A stretch of 64,000 nucleotides of DNA, from contig QVOM02000073.1 in NCBI GenBank assembly GCA_003586115.2, positions 25,985,253 to 26,049,252 on the forward strand. The letters run 5' to 3'. Position 1 is the stretch's first letter. Each line of letters begins with the position of its first letter. Below, piece after piece: positions 34,816 to 46,189 of the stretch. The DNA is from Salvator merianae. Lineage: Eukaryota; Chordata; Lepidosauria; Squamata; Teiidae. The notes under the pieces are model-generated. The model made no database searches. It was given only the letters and a program-made list of their open reading frames with translations, and was not told the origin of the DNA. A program made the translations under genes and the position numbers.

Positions 34816-36441
34816 ACTTAAGTTGCATTAACACTGTTCAGATGTCAGGAGTCAAAAGTGGAAGTGGAGAAGATTTTGTTTTGCATGGAACCCTTAGGAC
34901 TAAAGCTACCACTTCTGCTCTATCGCTCTTTCTCTTCTTTCCATGGTCAGAAAGCAAAGCATTTTGGTTTAAGGGTTCTTGCTAAAAAAGAAAAATGGGG
35001 AAAAGAAAACCATGTTTGCTGTAGCCATTTCATCTTTGCCACCTTATTCTTGCGATCCTCCTCATCCTCACTCTTCTCACCATCAACAATTTCTGAAAGC
35101 AGCCATCTCCAAGCGCCTTGAGTTCGGATTGCAATCACCATCAGTTTATTTAAGGAAAAAAGCTTGTTGATCCTTTGTTCATTTGGAAGTCTGCTGGCCT
35201 TCATTTTCAGATGTACTGTGAGATTAAGTGGATATTCCTCTGGGCCCTCAATTGCAAACGGTGTAGAGCTTTCACTTAAGGCCCCAAGGTGCTCCTGCTT
35301 AGCTGTTTCCCAAGCAGCTTCCACCTCTGTACTCCTTCCTGTGTCTGACAGCCTCAATGCACTCACCTTTGAAATATGAAGTGCAGTTAAGGAAGGTTTG
35401 GATCCCTTAAAAATGTACATGGAACATGGTAGTTCGGCTGTTCACAGCTTAGCCTGTTGGTACTCAAAGACTACCTTAAATCCAGGTGCAGTGACTGAAT
35501 AATGGGTAGTTGTGTCCTGTGCCCTGTTGTCAGCAGTGTAGCCAGGGCAGAATGGGCCACAAGGCAAAGAAAGCAGGATGGCCTCTCCTATACAGGTCCA
35601 GAAACATGTGCAGGATGCAGTAATAAATACCCAGCTCAGCAGCCAGCCAAGGCAAAGTAGGTGTTTTGTTGTATATTTAAATGCAGACTGAGACCAGGTA
35701 CATGCACGAAGTGTGATACTAAGAATTACAAAAAAAAATCACCTCAAGAAGTCAAATGAAATCCCTAAAAATAAAATACCAGCTGTGGAAGTTTACATTT
35801 CAAGCAGGAGGATACATTCTACTGAGTCAGCCCAGCTTTTTGCTGGGGTTCAGTAAACTAAGCTGTTATGTGTTTGTGTGTAGCCTATGGCTTGTTGCTG
35901 AGCTGGTGTCCATGGTTATATTCTGTGTATGATTTCGATATTAAGGACTTATGCCACCCTTGTTCAGTCCTTGATCCTTCCTCTTCTTTTGTCTGGGTTA
36001 TGTTGGTCAGAACAGCACAGGTGTTCCTGCCTGAAGTATGCCCTAGGAGTGCTGTTTTTATGGTATTCTATGGTAAGGCATAGAGTATCAAAGGAAGTTC
36101 ATTCCTAGAGTGTTTCACTACGCCAGTGGTTTCTGACTTTTTTTCACTTGCGTACCCCTTGGCAGCCCACTTCCATAAATTGTAGCATTCATATTAGTGA
36201 AATGTTTGTAATTAAATGTACCCTTAAATGCCCTGGTTCATACCCCCAGGGGTGTGCACACCCCAGGTTGGGATTCACTGTGTTAGACAATGGCAAATGA
36301 AACAATACTGCACAGGTGATAGAGGAGATAGAGTTTAGGCTAATTTGGGGTCTCTCCTTTTTAGCTATAAAAGCAGTTTTTGCCAGGAGAGTGTTGGCTG
36401 GGTGAGAAGGAGAGAGTGGGAGAGAGTGGGCTGCTTAGGAG
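34816..36441. other. Presumed intron with one long minus-strand frame
   Basis: A 157-codon minus-strand frame (34,947-35,420) is unusually long for this AT-rich background but matches no family I know. A processed pseudogene or older repeat is possible. Nothing else is recognised. Confidence 0.4.
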
Positions 36442-36444
36442 TTA

Positions 36445-36621
36445 GGGCCTTTCTGCACTTACCTTTAAAGCAGTTCAGTGCGAGGTCCTATGCCCTGCTA
36501 GCATGCTGCAACTGCATTGGACAGAGCATAACCTGGTTTGCGTGGACAAGCTGTGCAAGTATGGACAACCTTGTTCCTGGACAGCTGGACTGCTCCAGCA
36601 CAGATAAGTGTGGAAATGCCC
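36445..36621. mobile_element. 177-bp MITE with TTA duplication
   Basis: The ends GGGCCTTTCTGCACTTACC and GATAAGTGTGGAAATGCCC are inverted repeats. TTA flanks it at 36,442-36,444 and 36,622-36,624. This is the clearest TWA duplication among the GGGCC-ended elements and is the basis for placing them near PIF/Harbinger. Confidence 0.8.
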
Positions 36622-36638
36622 TTAGTCTGTTTTGATCT

Positions 36639-36862
36639 CAGGGCCCAGTCACACTTAAGTTTTAATCCAGCTTCAGTCCACTTTTGGATTGAAAGAACAC
36701 ATCAGCAAATTGACGAATAATTTTCTTTCCGCATTATCTAACCCAAAAGTGGATTTTCTGAGTTAGATAATGCTGAATGAAAACATCTTATTACTTTGCT
36801 GATGTTTCTCTCAGTCTGAAAGTGGACCAAAGCTGGATTAAAAATTAGGTGTGACTGGGCTG
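36639..36862. mobile_element. 224-bp MITE with CAGGGCCCAGTCACAC ends
   Basis: The left end CAGGGCCCAGTCACACTTAA pairs with TTAGGTGTGACTGGGCTG on the right. The arms are long: TTTTAATCCAGCTT against AAGCTGGATTAAAA, then AGTCCACTTT against AAAGTGGACC. The core holds CTAACCCA/AGTTAGATAATG. Relatives occur at 24,640-24,840 and 61,395-61,500. No clean target duplication is seen, and the superfamily is uncertain. Confidence 0.7.
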
Positions 36863-38959
36863 TCAGAGTGTATCAGGACCTTGGAGAGCAGCATTTAAAT
36901 AGAACTTTAGCCTCTCCTGGTTATTACATGAACACCTCTATACAATTTTCATGGCAAATACAGAAATGATTTGCTGTTTCCTTCCTTTAGGGAGATGTTG
37001 AGGATATGTTTCTAGCTGTGATCACCAATAACATCATGATACTCCATGCATCAGACAGATTGGTCTTGAAATTCCTGAGGTATATCCCAAGATTGAGGCA
37101 TTGTTAACAGCACTATAGCATAAAATCTTACCTTGACTTTTGACATTTTGCTAATTACGGGGACAAGTCAATCTGTAGTGATGGTAACAGTTTCAAAATT
37201 CTGTTGACATATTCCATTTTTAAAAAATGTGAGGACAGTCAAAAAGACAAACTGGGATTTCTCCATTAGAAATTTCAGAACTCCCTAATCTATCTTTCGT
37301 AAGAGAATAATCTCAATCAGTACTTTATGAATATCTTTGAAATAGAAATGAATGGGTATGAGAGTCTCATAGGAGCTACCTACCTACATGTTGTACCTCA
37401 CATTGCATCAGTTTCCAATGCTAAAAATATTGCACCATAAATGTGAGATTTTGCAATTAGTGTGTAGTACTATCTTCCAATCTGTGGTATGTATGTGTGC
37501 ATTTTTTCCACCTGGAAAGCATGCTGCATATTCCAACATGTTCTTTTTTTTAGATGTGCCCACATTGTGGCTTTATGGAGACTAGATGAGGATATCCCAA
37601 GAGAGAGTGAGAGGATGTCCCCTCCTTTTCTTCTTTGTGGAGGCAACCAATCATTTGTGGTGTAGGATTCCAGTATCCACAGGTGGTTATGGGAGGAAAT
37701 GGGTTCCCAGCTTTAGTCATTTTTTAAATGTGCAGTTTTGCATAGAAGCATTCCTTTAGACCTTCTAACTGAACTCCTAGTCCTGCTGTCAAGATTGATT
37801 TCAGTGCAGTATACCTGAGCATAGCTGCATAGAAGGGGACAGTGGAAGCACACAACTGGGTGCAACTAAAAATAGATAGATATAGGGACATTCCTGCTCA
37901 AGCAAAAATTTCTGCAGGGCCAGAAACACAAAAGATAATTTTCACATAGGAGCAGAAGTGTACAGGATTATTTTTGCACAGGAGCAAAGATCAAGAAAAG
38001 TGAGGAAAATTACACTCAAATCCACTTGGAATTAGACACCATACTTAAAAGTAGCCTGGTGGAGGTGTACAGAGAACCATCTGATTTTGGTCTCATTTTT
38101 ATGGATCAGGAAAACAAACACACTGGACATGCATCATCTATTTTTTGTCTGTTCCCTCTTAAGTGAAATTCAGGTGGGTTTCATTTTAAAGCAGGAGGTA
38201 AGTCTTGTGTGTAGCTAGGGTTATAGTATACTAATCATCTTGCAGCTCTCCATGCCTGCAGCATAATTTTAGATGTAGATCTCATGCATAGGGACAGTGA
38301 GTGCCATCATTGGATATTGTCTGCAATGTAATTGTAAATACATTCTAGAACTCCATAGTACTATCTCATTGCTTTATCCATCTAGAGAGCAGATGGATGG
38401 GCCTCCTGTTGTCTAAATGCCCCTTTCTTTAAATGCCTTTGAACTACACTACCACATGTCCCCTTGATAGAGCATGGCTCCATGCTCCATTGCAAATTCC
38501 ACATGTTACTGTTGTTGCTCCTGTGCCTCACGCTCTTCCTCCTCTCCTCTGGATCTACCCAAGTCCTGCCGCACCAAGTGCTACTCAAGAAAACTTTCCG
38601 CTCTTTCCCTAATGAGAGTTTGTGGTTCCAGTGCCCTAGAGCCAGATATTCGACACTCACATTCTGGAGTAGCTATTTAGCGCATAGCTTCAGTGGAGAA
38701 ACAAGTTAGCTTGACTTCTCATTTTCTTGCCTCGCTGCCCTTTCTTCACCCTGAACATAGCCCGAAAGCACTGCTGTACCCTTAGAGACTAGGCTTATGC
38801 CAAACTACAATTAATAAAAAATGAATGACCTAAAGAGGTCCATGACTGTCAGGTGCCTCACTTGACAACCTCAGGCTCTCTATGGCACCTGTAGCCTACT
38901 TTGAGCTGAAGAGACCCATGTAAAAAGTACAGGAAATACTCCTCTTTAGAAAAGTGACT
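36863..38959. other. Presumed intron, nothing recognised
   Basis: No exon or classifiable repeat was found. Frames at 38,382-38,709 on both strands are under 100 codons and without domains. Confidence 0.45.
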
Positions 38960-39159
38960 GCCATAATTACTTGTCTCTGTGTGAGTGGACCATATCATAC
39001 TCACATATAACATCATTGCACAGAAGCAGAGAGCTACAGTGCACTTGTGTTAGCAACATATGCACAAGCACAATGCAGTCCCAACAACATTTTGTGGGGA
39101 GGTGACTCCTGCAGCTTTTATATGAGGTTCCAAAGTAGGCCCTGGGTGGTTTGTTTGTA

Positions 39160-39441
39160 TGTTTGTTTACAAACTGCAGTTTGACACAAGCCAATCAAAT
39201 GCCATCTGCAGGATACTTTTTTTCTGGACAAGGAGACAGAAGGAAGGCACAAAGTGAGTGACTGGATGTGAAGAGACCATCCTCTGGTCACCCCAAAGAA
39301 GCTTCTTTTCCACTGTTGATGTAGCCTAAATTGAAATTGTGGGCAGCACAGTGAACATATGTAATGGTTGGTTGCTGAGACATGATTCCAATTTGGATGT
39401 CAGTATATAACTCACTCATAGTTGAAGCTCCATCATTGGAT
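39160..39441 (-). pseudogene. Decayed hAT-type transposase fragment (ZMYM1-like/DUF4371-like)
   Basis: The minus-strand frame at 39,288-39,515 includes NDGASTMSELY and, after QQPT, YVHCAAHNFNLGYIN (about 39,316-39,370). The D-G/N-A-S/A-x-M-S motif followed by xxxHCxAHxLNL is characteristic of the catalytic region of hAT-derived transposases and their domesticated ZMYM1-like relatives. The frame breaks shortly after. Its N-terminal side is cut at about 39,439 by a family D element, and no continuation was recognised beyond it. Confidence 0.6.
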
Positions 39442-40087
39442 CTGTTCATACTTGCTACTAGCAAGCATTGAAAATGCTTGCCAGTCAAGTGCTTCTGCAT
39501 TTTGCGGAGGCCCAAGTGGCCGGGAGCAGGCTACATCTGCTCCCAATCGCTACTACCTGTGAAGCACTAATCAATGCTCTATAACTTATCGGCTGATCAT
39601 GCCTGTGCAATCAGCTGATTGCACATGTGCAATGGGGCAGTCAGGCCCGATTGGGCATGCATGATGCCAGGTCAGGTCCACACTGATCCTTGCCATAGCA
39701 GTGGCCAGGAAGCATCTGGTCGCTGCCATGACGACCAACAGGTCTGTGCAGCATGCAGGTGCATGCAGGTGTGGTCAGCTGATCGCACCAGCGCGGTCAG
39801 GCCATGTGATGCCCCAATCGGACCTGTGTGGCCCAATTGGGGCAACCTGATTGGACACTGTGCAGCCTGATTACACAGGCGCAATTAGCTGATTCTACCT
39901 GTGGGTTGCATGGGGCTGCCAGTCATCATGGCAGCAGCTGGACACTTCCTGGCACTGCAAATGCTGGTAGTCAGCTTCAGTTCTGGCTTCCGGCCCTGCA
40001 GTGTGGACAGTGCCTGTGCTGCATGGTCAATACCACGACAGAACAGACTAATTAGTCTGTTCTATTATGATAAGTATGAAAACATCC
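39439..40087. mobile_element. Family D short DNA transposon, about 650 bp
   Basis: The left end GATCTGTTCATACTTGCTAC and the right end GATAAGTATGAAAACATCC are decayed versions of the GGGCC-TTCGCACTT ends. A perfect palindrome AACAGACTAATTAGTCTGTT lies just inside the right end (40,051-40,070). The interior has remnants of GATCAGCTGATTGCAC-type blocks also seen in A copies. CpGs are mostly lost, which suggests an old insertion. Confidence 0.6.
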
Positions 40088-40869
40088 ATTGTGTTGGCCT
40101 TACAATTTTGATAGGGCCTGTTTATTACTTTTAGGTATTTAAAGTGCATTGCTTTAAATCAGCTACTGAATGATTTTCTATTTCTACTTTCCTACCATCA
40201 AAAATTCACATATGTTTTTATGCTTGAGCATTCGCGCATATGGTTATCAGTAGAATAAGTAGATACATAACAAACCATCTGGCTTTAGCAGCCCTTTCTT
40301 AGTAGTATGGATTATATATGCAACCATAGAGAGCAAGACAGCTTTCTTTACATCATTGGACCTTTTTGCACTGGGCTTTATTCCACACAATATCCTGGAA
40401 TAGGGCCCTGCTGTGCACATGCTAGGGTACCACTTGTTAGGAGCCCATTTATTGGCTGTTGGGGTTGGTTAGGGGTTGGGAAGTGTGTTCACTATTTTTA
40501 ATTGTTTTTTAATTGCTTTTATGGGAGGGACTGCATTTTAGCATTTGTTTAGAACTCTGGCTGCCTCTGCTGCTGTGCCGCTAGCACTGGGTTACAGGAG
40601 GGAAAGGAAGGAGTGAGAAATGGATCTTGCTCCAGTTGAACCAACATCGTGTGTGAGAACCAGCAGGTCCTCCTGTTGTCCCAGTGTTGGGCAGCTGACC
40701 ACTTGAGTGAGCAGAGCCTAGGGCATTCTAACAGAGGGGTCTGTTAAGCATAGGGAGCTATCTCTGAATGAGAAAACAGAGGGAAGTCAAGGAGCTTTCA
40801 GTGTTAACAGGCAGAGGGACATATGGTGATGGAAGTCAAAGAAGAAGGATCCAGAAATGAAGTGTTAAA
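40088..40869. other. Unannotated DNA before the CR1/L2-type LINE
   Basis: A ~190-bp-type MITE trace may lie at 40,360-40,430 (GGACCTTTTTGCACTGGGC). Part of the stretch may be 5' untranslated sequence of the LINE. Nothing else is recognised. Confidence 0.4.
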
Positions 40870-43800
40870 TATACTGAGGATATCACTTGTACTCTTTCCT
40901 CATAACCTTCAGAATATGGGGATACTTGTCAACCTCCTCTACTACCTTGGTGCTGCTTTTGTTAAAGGCCAGGTCATTTCAAAACAAGTCATCCCTCATC
41001 CATGACTTGATTACAGAGAGTTGGGTGGATGAACTGGGAGGCCTGGCACTCACTCAGATTTGTGCCCCCAAGATATCTGATGCAGCATCAACCCAGACCT
41101 GTGTAGCAGGTTTGGGGGAGTTGTCATAGTCCAAAAAGAATCTTTCTCTCTTACCAGACACCCTTTTTGTTCTGTGACTGGGGTTGAGGGATTGATCTTG
41201 ATGCTGGGCCAGAGAGTCAGAGCAAGGTTGCTATTGGTGTACTGTTCACCCCACTCCCAACAGGTTTCCTGTCTCTGCTAGTTGAGGCTGTCTGAGATGT
41301 TGGAGGCCCTCCGAACGATGGTATTATGGAACTTTCATCTCCACACTGAGGGTGCCTCTTGTAGACTGTTTGAGGACTTCCTGACCTCCGTGACAACCAT
41401 GGTTCCAACACAAGTTGCAGGACATACTCTTGACCTGGTTTTTGCCACAGAGCATGGCAGTATTCATTGGTAGACAGACTTTTACAGATGAAGTTTGGAT
41501 TTATGGTATCTGTTCCCTACTGCAGGGGTAAAGGATCAATTTAGATGGTCTTCCCTTAGAGACTTATGGAATCTGATAGATTCCTGATGACCATGGGGGA
41601 ATTACCAGTTGACATGACTGGTCTCACTTTGGAATCATGAAGTTAGTAGAACTATTGTCACAATCACTTCCAAGTGCCCTCATCGAGCCTGCAGAGCTTC
41701 AGAATATACCCTAATATAGTGGGGAGCTGTGTGCAGTGGAGAGGGAGGGCTGACAAAGCACAAGTAGCAAATCCAACTAAACACTGTTAAGAGCATATTT
41801 CCATGCCTACCATGTGGCAGTGGTGGTGGTGAAGAAGACTTATTTCTCCACCTCTACTACATCCCCTAGTGGCTATTCAGTAGAGCTTTTCCAGGTGATT
41901 AAAGGATTATTGTCTTTCCGCCATAATTATATGTCCATACCACCTTCAGAAACTTGCTGTGATAAATTCGTAAGGTGCTTTTGGGACAAGGTTACTCAGA
42001 TTCACATGGAATTGAACTCCACAGTTGGAAGTGGTCCACCGAAGGTATTTAGAGCACTGTCTGGACCTATTATGTAGAATCAGTTTGAATTATTGCAGTC
42101 TGTGGAGTTGGGCAAGATGCTTGCAGTGGTTTGGCCAACTATTTGTTCCCTTGATCCTTGTCCTTCATGACTATTGAGGGGATATGGCTGGGAGAGTAAA
42201 AAATGTCTGTTTGTGAAAGGGAGATATGCTAGTGGTGCTAAAGTAAGCTGTGGCACACCTCCTCCTTAAGAGCACCTCCCTGGATCCAGAGGTATTAGGT
42301 AACTACTGTCAGTTGCTAATGTCCCCCTTTTTGGCCAAGGTATTGGAGAGAGTGGTGGCTACCCAGCTACAGGCAAGCTTGGAGGAAATGGCTTATCTAG
42401 ACCCATTTCAATCTGGTTTTGGGTGGATGTTTGGCTCTGGGATTGTCTTGGTCATCCTGATGGATGACCTTTATCAGAAGGAGAATGATGGTAATGTAAC
42501 CCTATTGGTTCTCCTCAACCATGACCAACCATGGTATCCTGCTGGAGCAACTTTGGGGACTTGGATGCACTGTTTTACAGTTGTTCTCTTCCTGTCTCCA
42601 AGGTAGGCTCTAGAATGTATGGGGGGCTTTTATTTAATACCCTGGGAATTTTCTGGTGGAGTTCTTCAGGGTTCTGTTCTATCTTCTGTGCTGTTTAACA
42701 TGAATATGAAGCCACTGGGAGGGAGGTTCCATCAGTATGATCATCTCTCTGTTCGTTCTGAGTCAGGGCAGGAAGTACAGGTGCTTCGTCTCTGCTTAGA
42801 GGCTGGATGTGGACCAATAAAATGAAAGTGAATCCAGGTAAGATGGTGGTACTGAGTGTTACAGTGTCCTGAGTCCAAGAAGTTAAGGGGCATTTGATTC
42901 TCGATGGGGTTGTTTTGCCTCTGAAAAAAATACATGTGTGAGCTGGGGTTGCTCCTGGGTTCATCATTGTCATTTGAAACCCATGTGGCAGGGGGAGCCA
43001 GGAGCATCTACCTCCATCTTCAGTTGGTTCACCTGTCTTGGTCTTTCCTGGATAAGGATAACTTGGCCAAAGTAATCCATGTTCTTGTAGCCTCCAGATT
43101 AGACTGTTGTAATTCATTCTTCATGGGATTTCTCTTGAAAAAAGCTGGAACTAGTGCAGAATTTAGCAGCTCAGTTGCTGGTAGGAGATTCTTGTAGAAT
43201 GCATATCTGAAAGATCTGCATTGGCTATCTATTTGCTACCAAGCCCAATTCAAGGTGTTGGTGTAAATATATAAAGCCCCAAATGTCTTAGGTACCAGTT
43301 ATCTGAAGAAGCACCTTTTCCCATCTAGACCTGCCCAAGTATTGAGATCACAAAGAGAGGGTCTTGTAGTTTGTTTATTTATTTATTTGCATTTTTATCC
43401 CACCCTATACCCGAAGGTCTCAGGGCAGGTTACAACAATTAAAACAACAACAAAAAGAAACTCATAAAAGGCACGCAATAAAACAGGAGTCTGAAAGTAG
43501 GGAGGGAAAGCTGTACCTTTAGCCAAAGGCAAGAGTAAATAGGTGCGTCTTTATTGCTCTCCTAAAGATGTAAAGTGAGGAAGCTTGATGCACTTCAGGG
43601 GGAAGAGTGTTCCATAGTCTGGGGGCCACCACTGAAAAGGCCCTATCCCAGGTGCTCACCCCTTTAGCTATTGAAGGTGGTGGTACAACCAGGAGGGCCT
43701 CATCTGCAGATCTTAAGGCACGGGCAGGCTGATATGGGAGAAGATGCTCCTTTAGGTATTTGAGGCCTAAGCCATTTAGGACCTTCTAGGTTAAGGTTAA

Positions 43801-44420
43801 CACCTTGAATTGGGCTCGGTAGCCAATTGGCAGCCAGTGCAGCTCTTTTAAGACAGGCATGATATGCATCCGGCCAGCTGTTCCAATCAGCAGTCTTGCT
43901 GCTGCATTCTGCACCAGTTGCAGCTTCCAAACTGTCTTCAAGGGCAGCCCCATGTAAAGTGCATTGCAGTAATCCTGTCTGGAGGTTACCAAAGCATGGA
44001 TTACTGTGGCCAGATTATCTCTGTCCAGAAGGGGTCGTAGTTGGTGAACCAGCCATAGTCGGAGGTATGCATTCTTGGCCACTGCCTCCACCTGAGTTTC
44101 AAGTGTAAGTGTAGAGTCCAAGAGTACACCCAGATTCGGCACCTGTCCTTTCTAGGGCAAAGCAACCCCATCAAGGGTCAGGTGCCTTCCAACTTCATGG
44201 ACCTGAGACCCTCTGACACGCAGTACCTCCGTCTTGTCTGGATTCAGTTCTGCTTCTCTCAGAGGGGCAAGGGGCAAGGGCATGCAGGAGGGCCTTTTCT
44301 GTGGTGGCTCCCAGACTTTGGATCAATCTCCATCTGGAGGCTCACCAGTTGCCTACATTATATGGTTTTCAATGTCTGGTTAAAACTTTGATGTTTTATT
44401 TGTTCATTCAGGCCTTTGAT
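40870..44420 (+). mobile_element. CR1/L2-type LINE, near full ORF2 order, decayed, with antiparallel insertion
   Basis: Plus-strand fragments appear in ORF2 order. LIHDLITESWVDELGG (about 40,990-41,045) and AGHTLDLVFATEHG (about 41,420-41,460) come from the endonuclease. LAKVLERVVATQLQA, YLDPFQSGF and GGVLQGSVLSSVLFN (42,330-42,700) come from the reverse transcriptase. The YADD position reads HQYDHLSV at about 42,731. LVASRLDCCNSFFMG (about 43,085-43,130) and AFSVVAPRLWISLHLEAHQL (about 44,295-44,355) belong to the C-terminal part. Stops and shifts break all frames. The copy is interrupted at 43,372-44,260 by a reverse-oriented relative. Confidence 0.8.
43372..44260 (-). mobile_element. CR1/L2-type LINE 3' part, reverse orientation, nested
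   Basis: The minus frame 43,786-44,142 reads NLGVLLDSTLTLETQV, then DYCNALYMGLPLKT, then LQLVQNAAARLL, then LKELHWLPIGYRAQFKVL. This is the same C-terminal region as the host LINE, but better preserved. The 3' end (left, 43,372) has ATTTATTTATTTGCATTTTT and CAGGGCAGGTTACAACAATT. The 5' limit is near 44,260, where the codons for NPDKTE lie. It is 5'-truncated, as most LINE insertions are. Confidence 0.8.
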
Positions 44421-44639
44421 GTTTAGCTTTCTCTGAAGCTATGATCAGACAAGGTTTTTTTCAATTGCCCCTTTTAGAAAATGTGTGTCTTTTGTAGATG
44501 CACAAAAAAGGCATTCAAACAGTAAAACAAACAAGCTTACCTCATTCTGCCACACATTGTTCTTCCTTTGCCTTGAAGTCTGGCAATGCCTTTCTGACAA
44601 TAAGTGCTTGGCACCAATTGGCCAGTCTCCTGCATGTGT

Positions 44640-44855
44640 GATCAGTGCATCTCACCAGCCTGGACGCTACACCACCAGGAGGTGACTATCACCTCCTGTT
44701 AAGGTTGTGGAGCAGTAATTAGTGCTCCACTGGTATCTGCAATCGGGAGTAGCTCTAGTCCACTCCCATCTGCTCGGATCTCTGCAAGGTACGGATGCAC
44801 TTGTCTGGCAAGCCTTCTTGATGCTTGCTAATAGTGCGAAAAGGCCCACTGTTCC
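44640..44855. mobile_element. Family D short DNA transposon, partial
   Basis: The right end ATAGTGCGAAAAGGCCCACT closes at about 44,852. Just inside are GCTTGCTAATAGTG and, further in, the paired words AGGTGACTATCACCT and GAGCAGTAATTAGTGCTCC, which are palindromic. The left end is unclear. Confidence 0.5.
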
Positions 44856-46189
44856 TTGAAAAAAGTCAAAATGCCATGCAAACACTAGAAAATAGCAGAC
44901 TCATTCTTATTGGAATTGGACATTGTCTTTTTCTTGGGGTTGCATAAAAAGATTTTTAAAAACTCTTGTTCTCACTGCCTTTGGAAATGAAAAAAGGTGC
45001 ATGGATGGAGCACTTTAAATAATCATGCTATCTGTTGCTCTCCTGGCCCCATCACTGTTTGAGACAATTTGTCTGTTTTCATTGGTAAGAGTTTACATGT
45101 TCAGTGATTCTTCGTGACTCAACAGGTCTCTTCGATCTATAGGAAAATCTTGAGAGGTCAAAGCGACATGCTGTGAATGTTGTGAATCACTATTTTCTTG
45201 GTCACCTTGACTGCTGTCTTCTTGTCTTCAGTGTGTTTTCTTCCTTTTTCTTTAGACAAAGAAAATAATTGAAGAAAATTGAAGGGACATCTTTTGCTTC
45301 TATGTACCATTGCAAAAAATGGTTTCTCAACACTGCCAATTGAAATTGCCACTTTAAGCTTGTCTACATGATTTTCTTCTGTCCTGAACTTTAGATTCTG
45401 AATAGTGTAGGAAACCTGACCCTTGGCCCATAAGTGTGCGAGTTTCTCATGTGAAAGTCATGGTGTTATTTGGGATAATTTCTTGCATAGGACAGAAAAA
45501 TAAGAGAAAAGGGTTGGGAACCTATTGCTGGGTCCCTGACATTACTAGGAATTTTAATTGGCAAAATTCATAGCAAGTCATCATCAAGGTTGAACAACTT
45601 TTCCCTTTCTATGAGCTCTTAAAGCATCTAGTGATTACTCATGATCTTATCTGACTACCATGGGTATCAACCCAAACTCCAAACATAGCTTAGTGTTTTG
45701 TAAAATGCTTTCCCCCCAGATATTTGTATCTTTATTATATTCAATAATTTTTCTCATTTGTATCATTCCCCCTCCATCCTAAAAATTGCTGATAACATAA
45801 AACACTGACAAGCTACATGAAATAGCTCAAAGATTTTGATGTATTTTAGCACCTGTGAAAAGAGCGAACAGTGTCACTGGTGCAGGAGTCTTTGGCCCCA
45901 TCCTACCAAATGAATTGAAGATCCCATTAGCAAACCACTTTTGGAAGTAACACCTATTAAATTGAAGGAAAAAAAAAATCCAAAGAATCATTAATCTGGA
46001 GTCTATGGTTGTATCTGCACACAATAAAAAATAGTGGCATAGAAGCAACTTAGAGGGGGTAATGTTAGAGACTACTGCCTTAATCCACATCAAAGTCCAG
46101 AAAATATTCATACAAAATGGTCTTTAATGTACATTAGAGGTGGGGAAAGGAAAGTCCAATGCTGTAAATAACAATATTGCATAGGAACT
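44856..46189. other. Unannotated DNA
   Basis: No gene or classifiable repeat is recognised in this AT-rich stretch. Confidence 0.5.

Noticed and set aside
38382..38709. Overlapping frames with a leucine run resembling a signal peptide
   Set aside because: The leucines come from a short TGTTGTTGC-type repeat; there is no splice donor in register and no CpG island.
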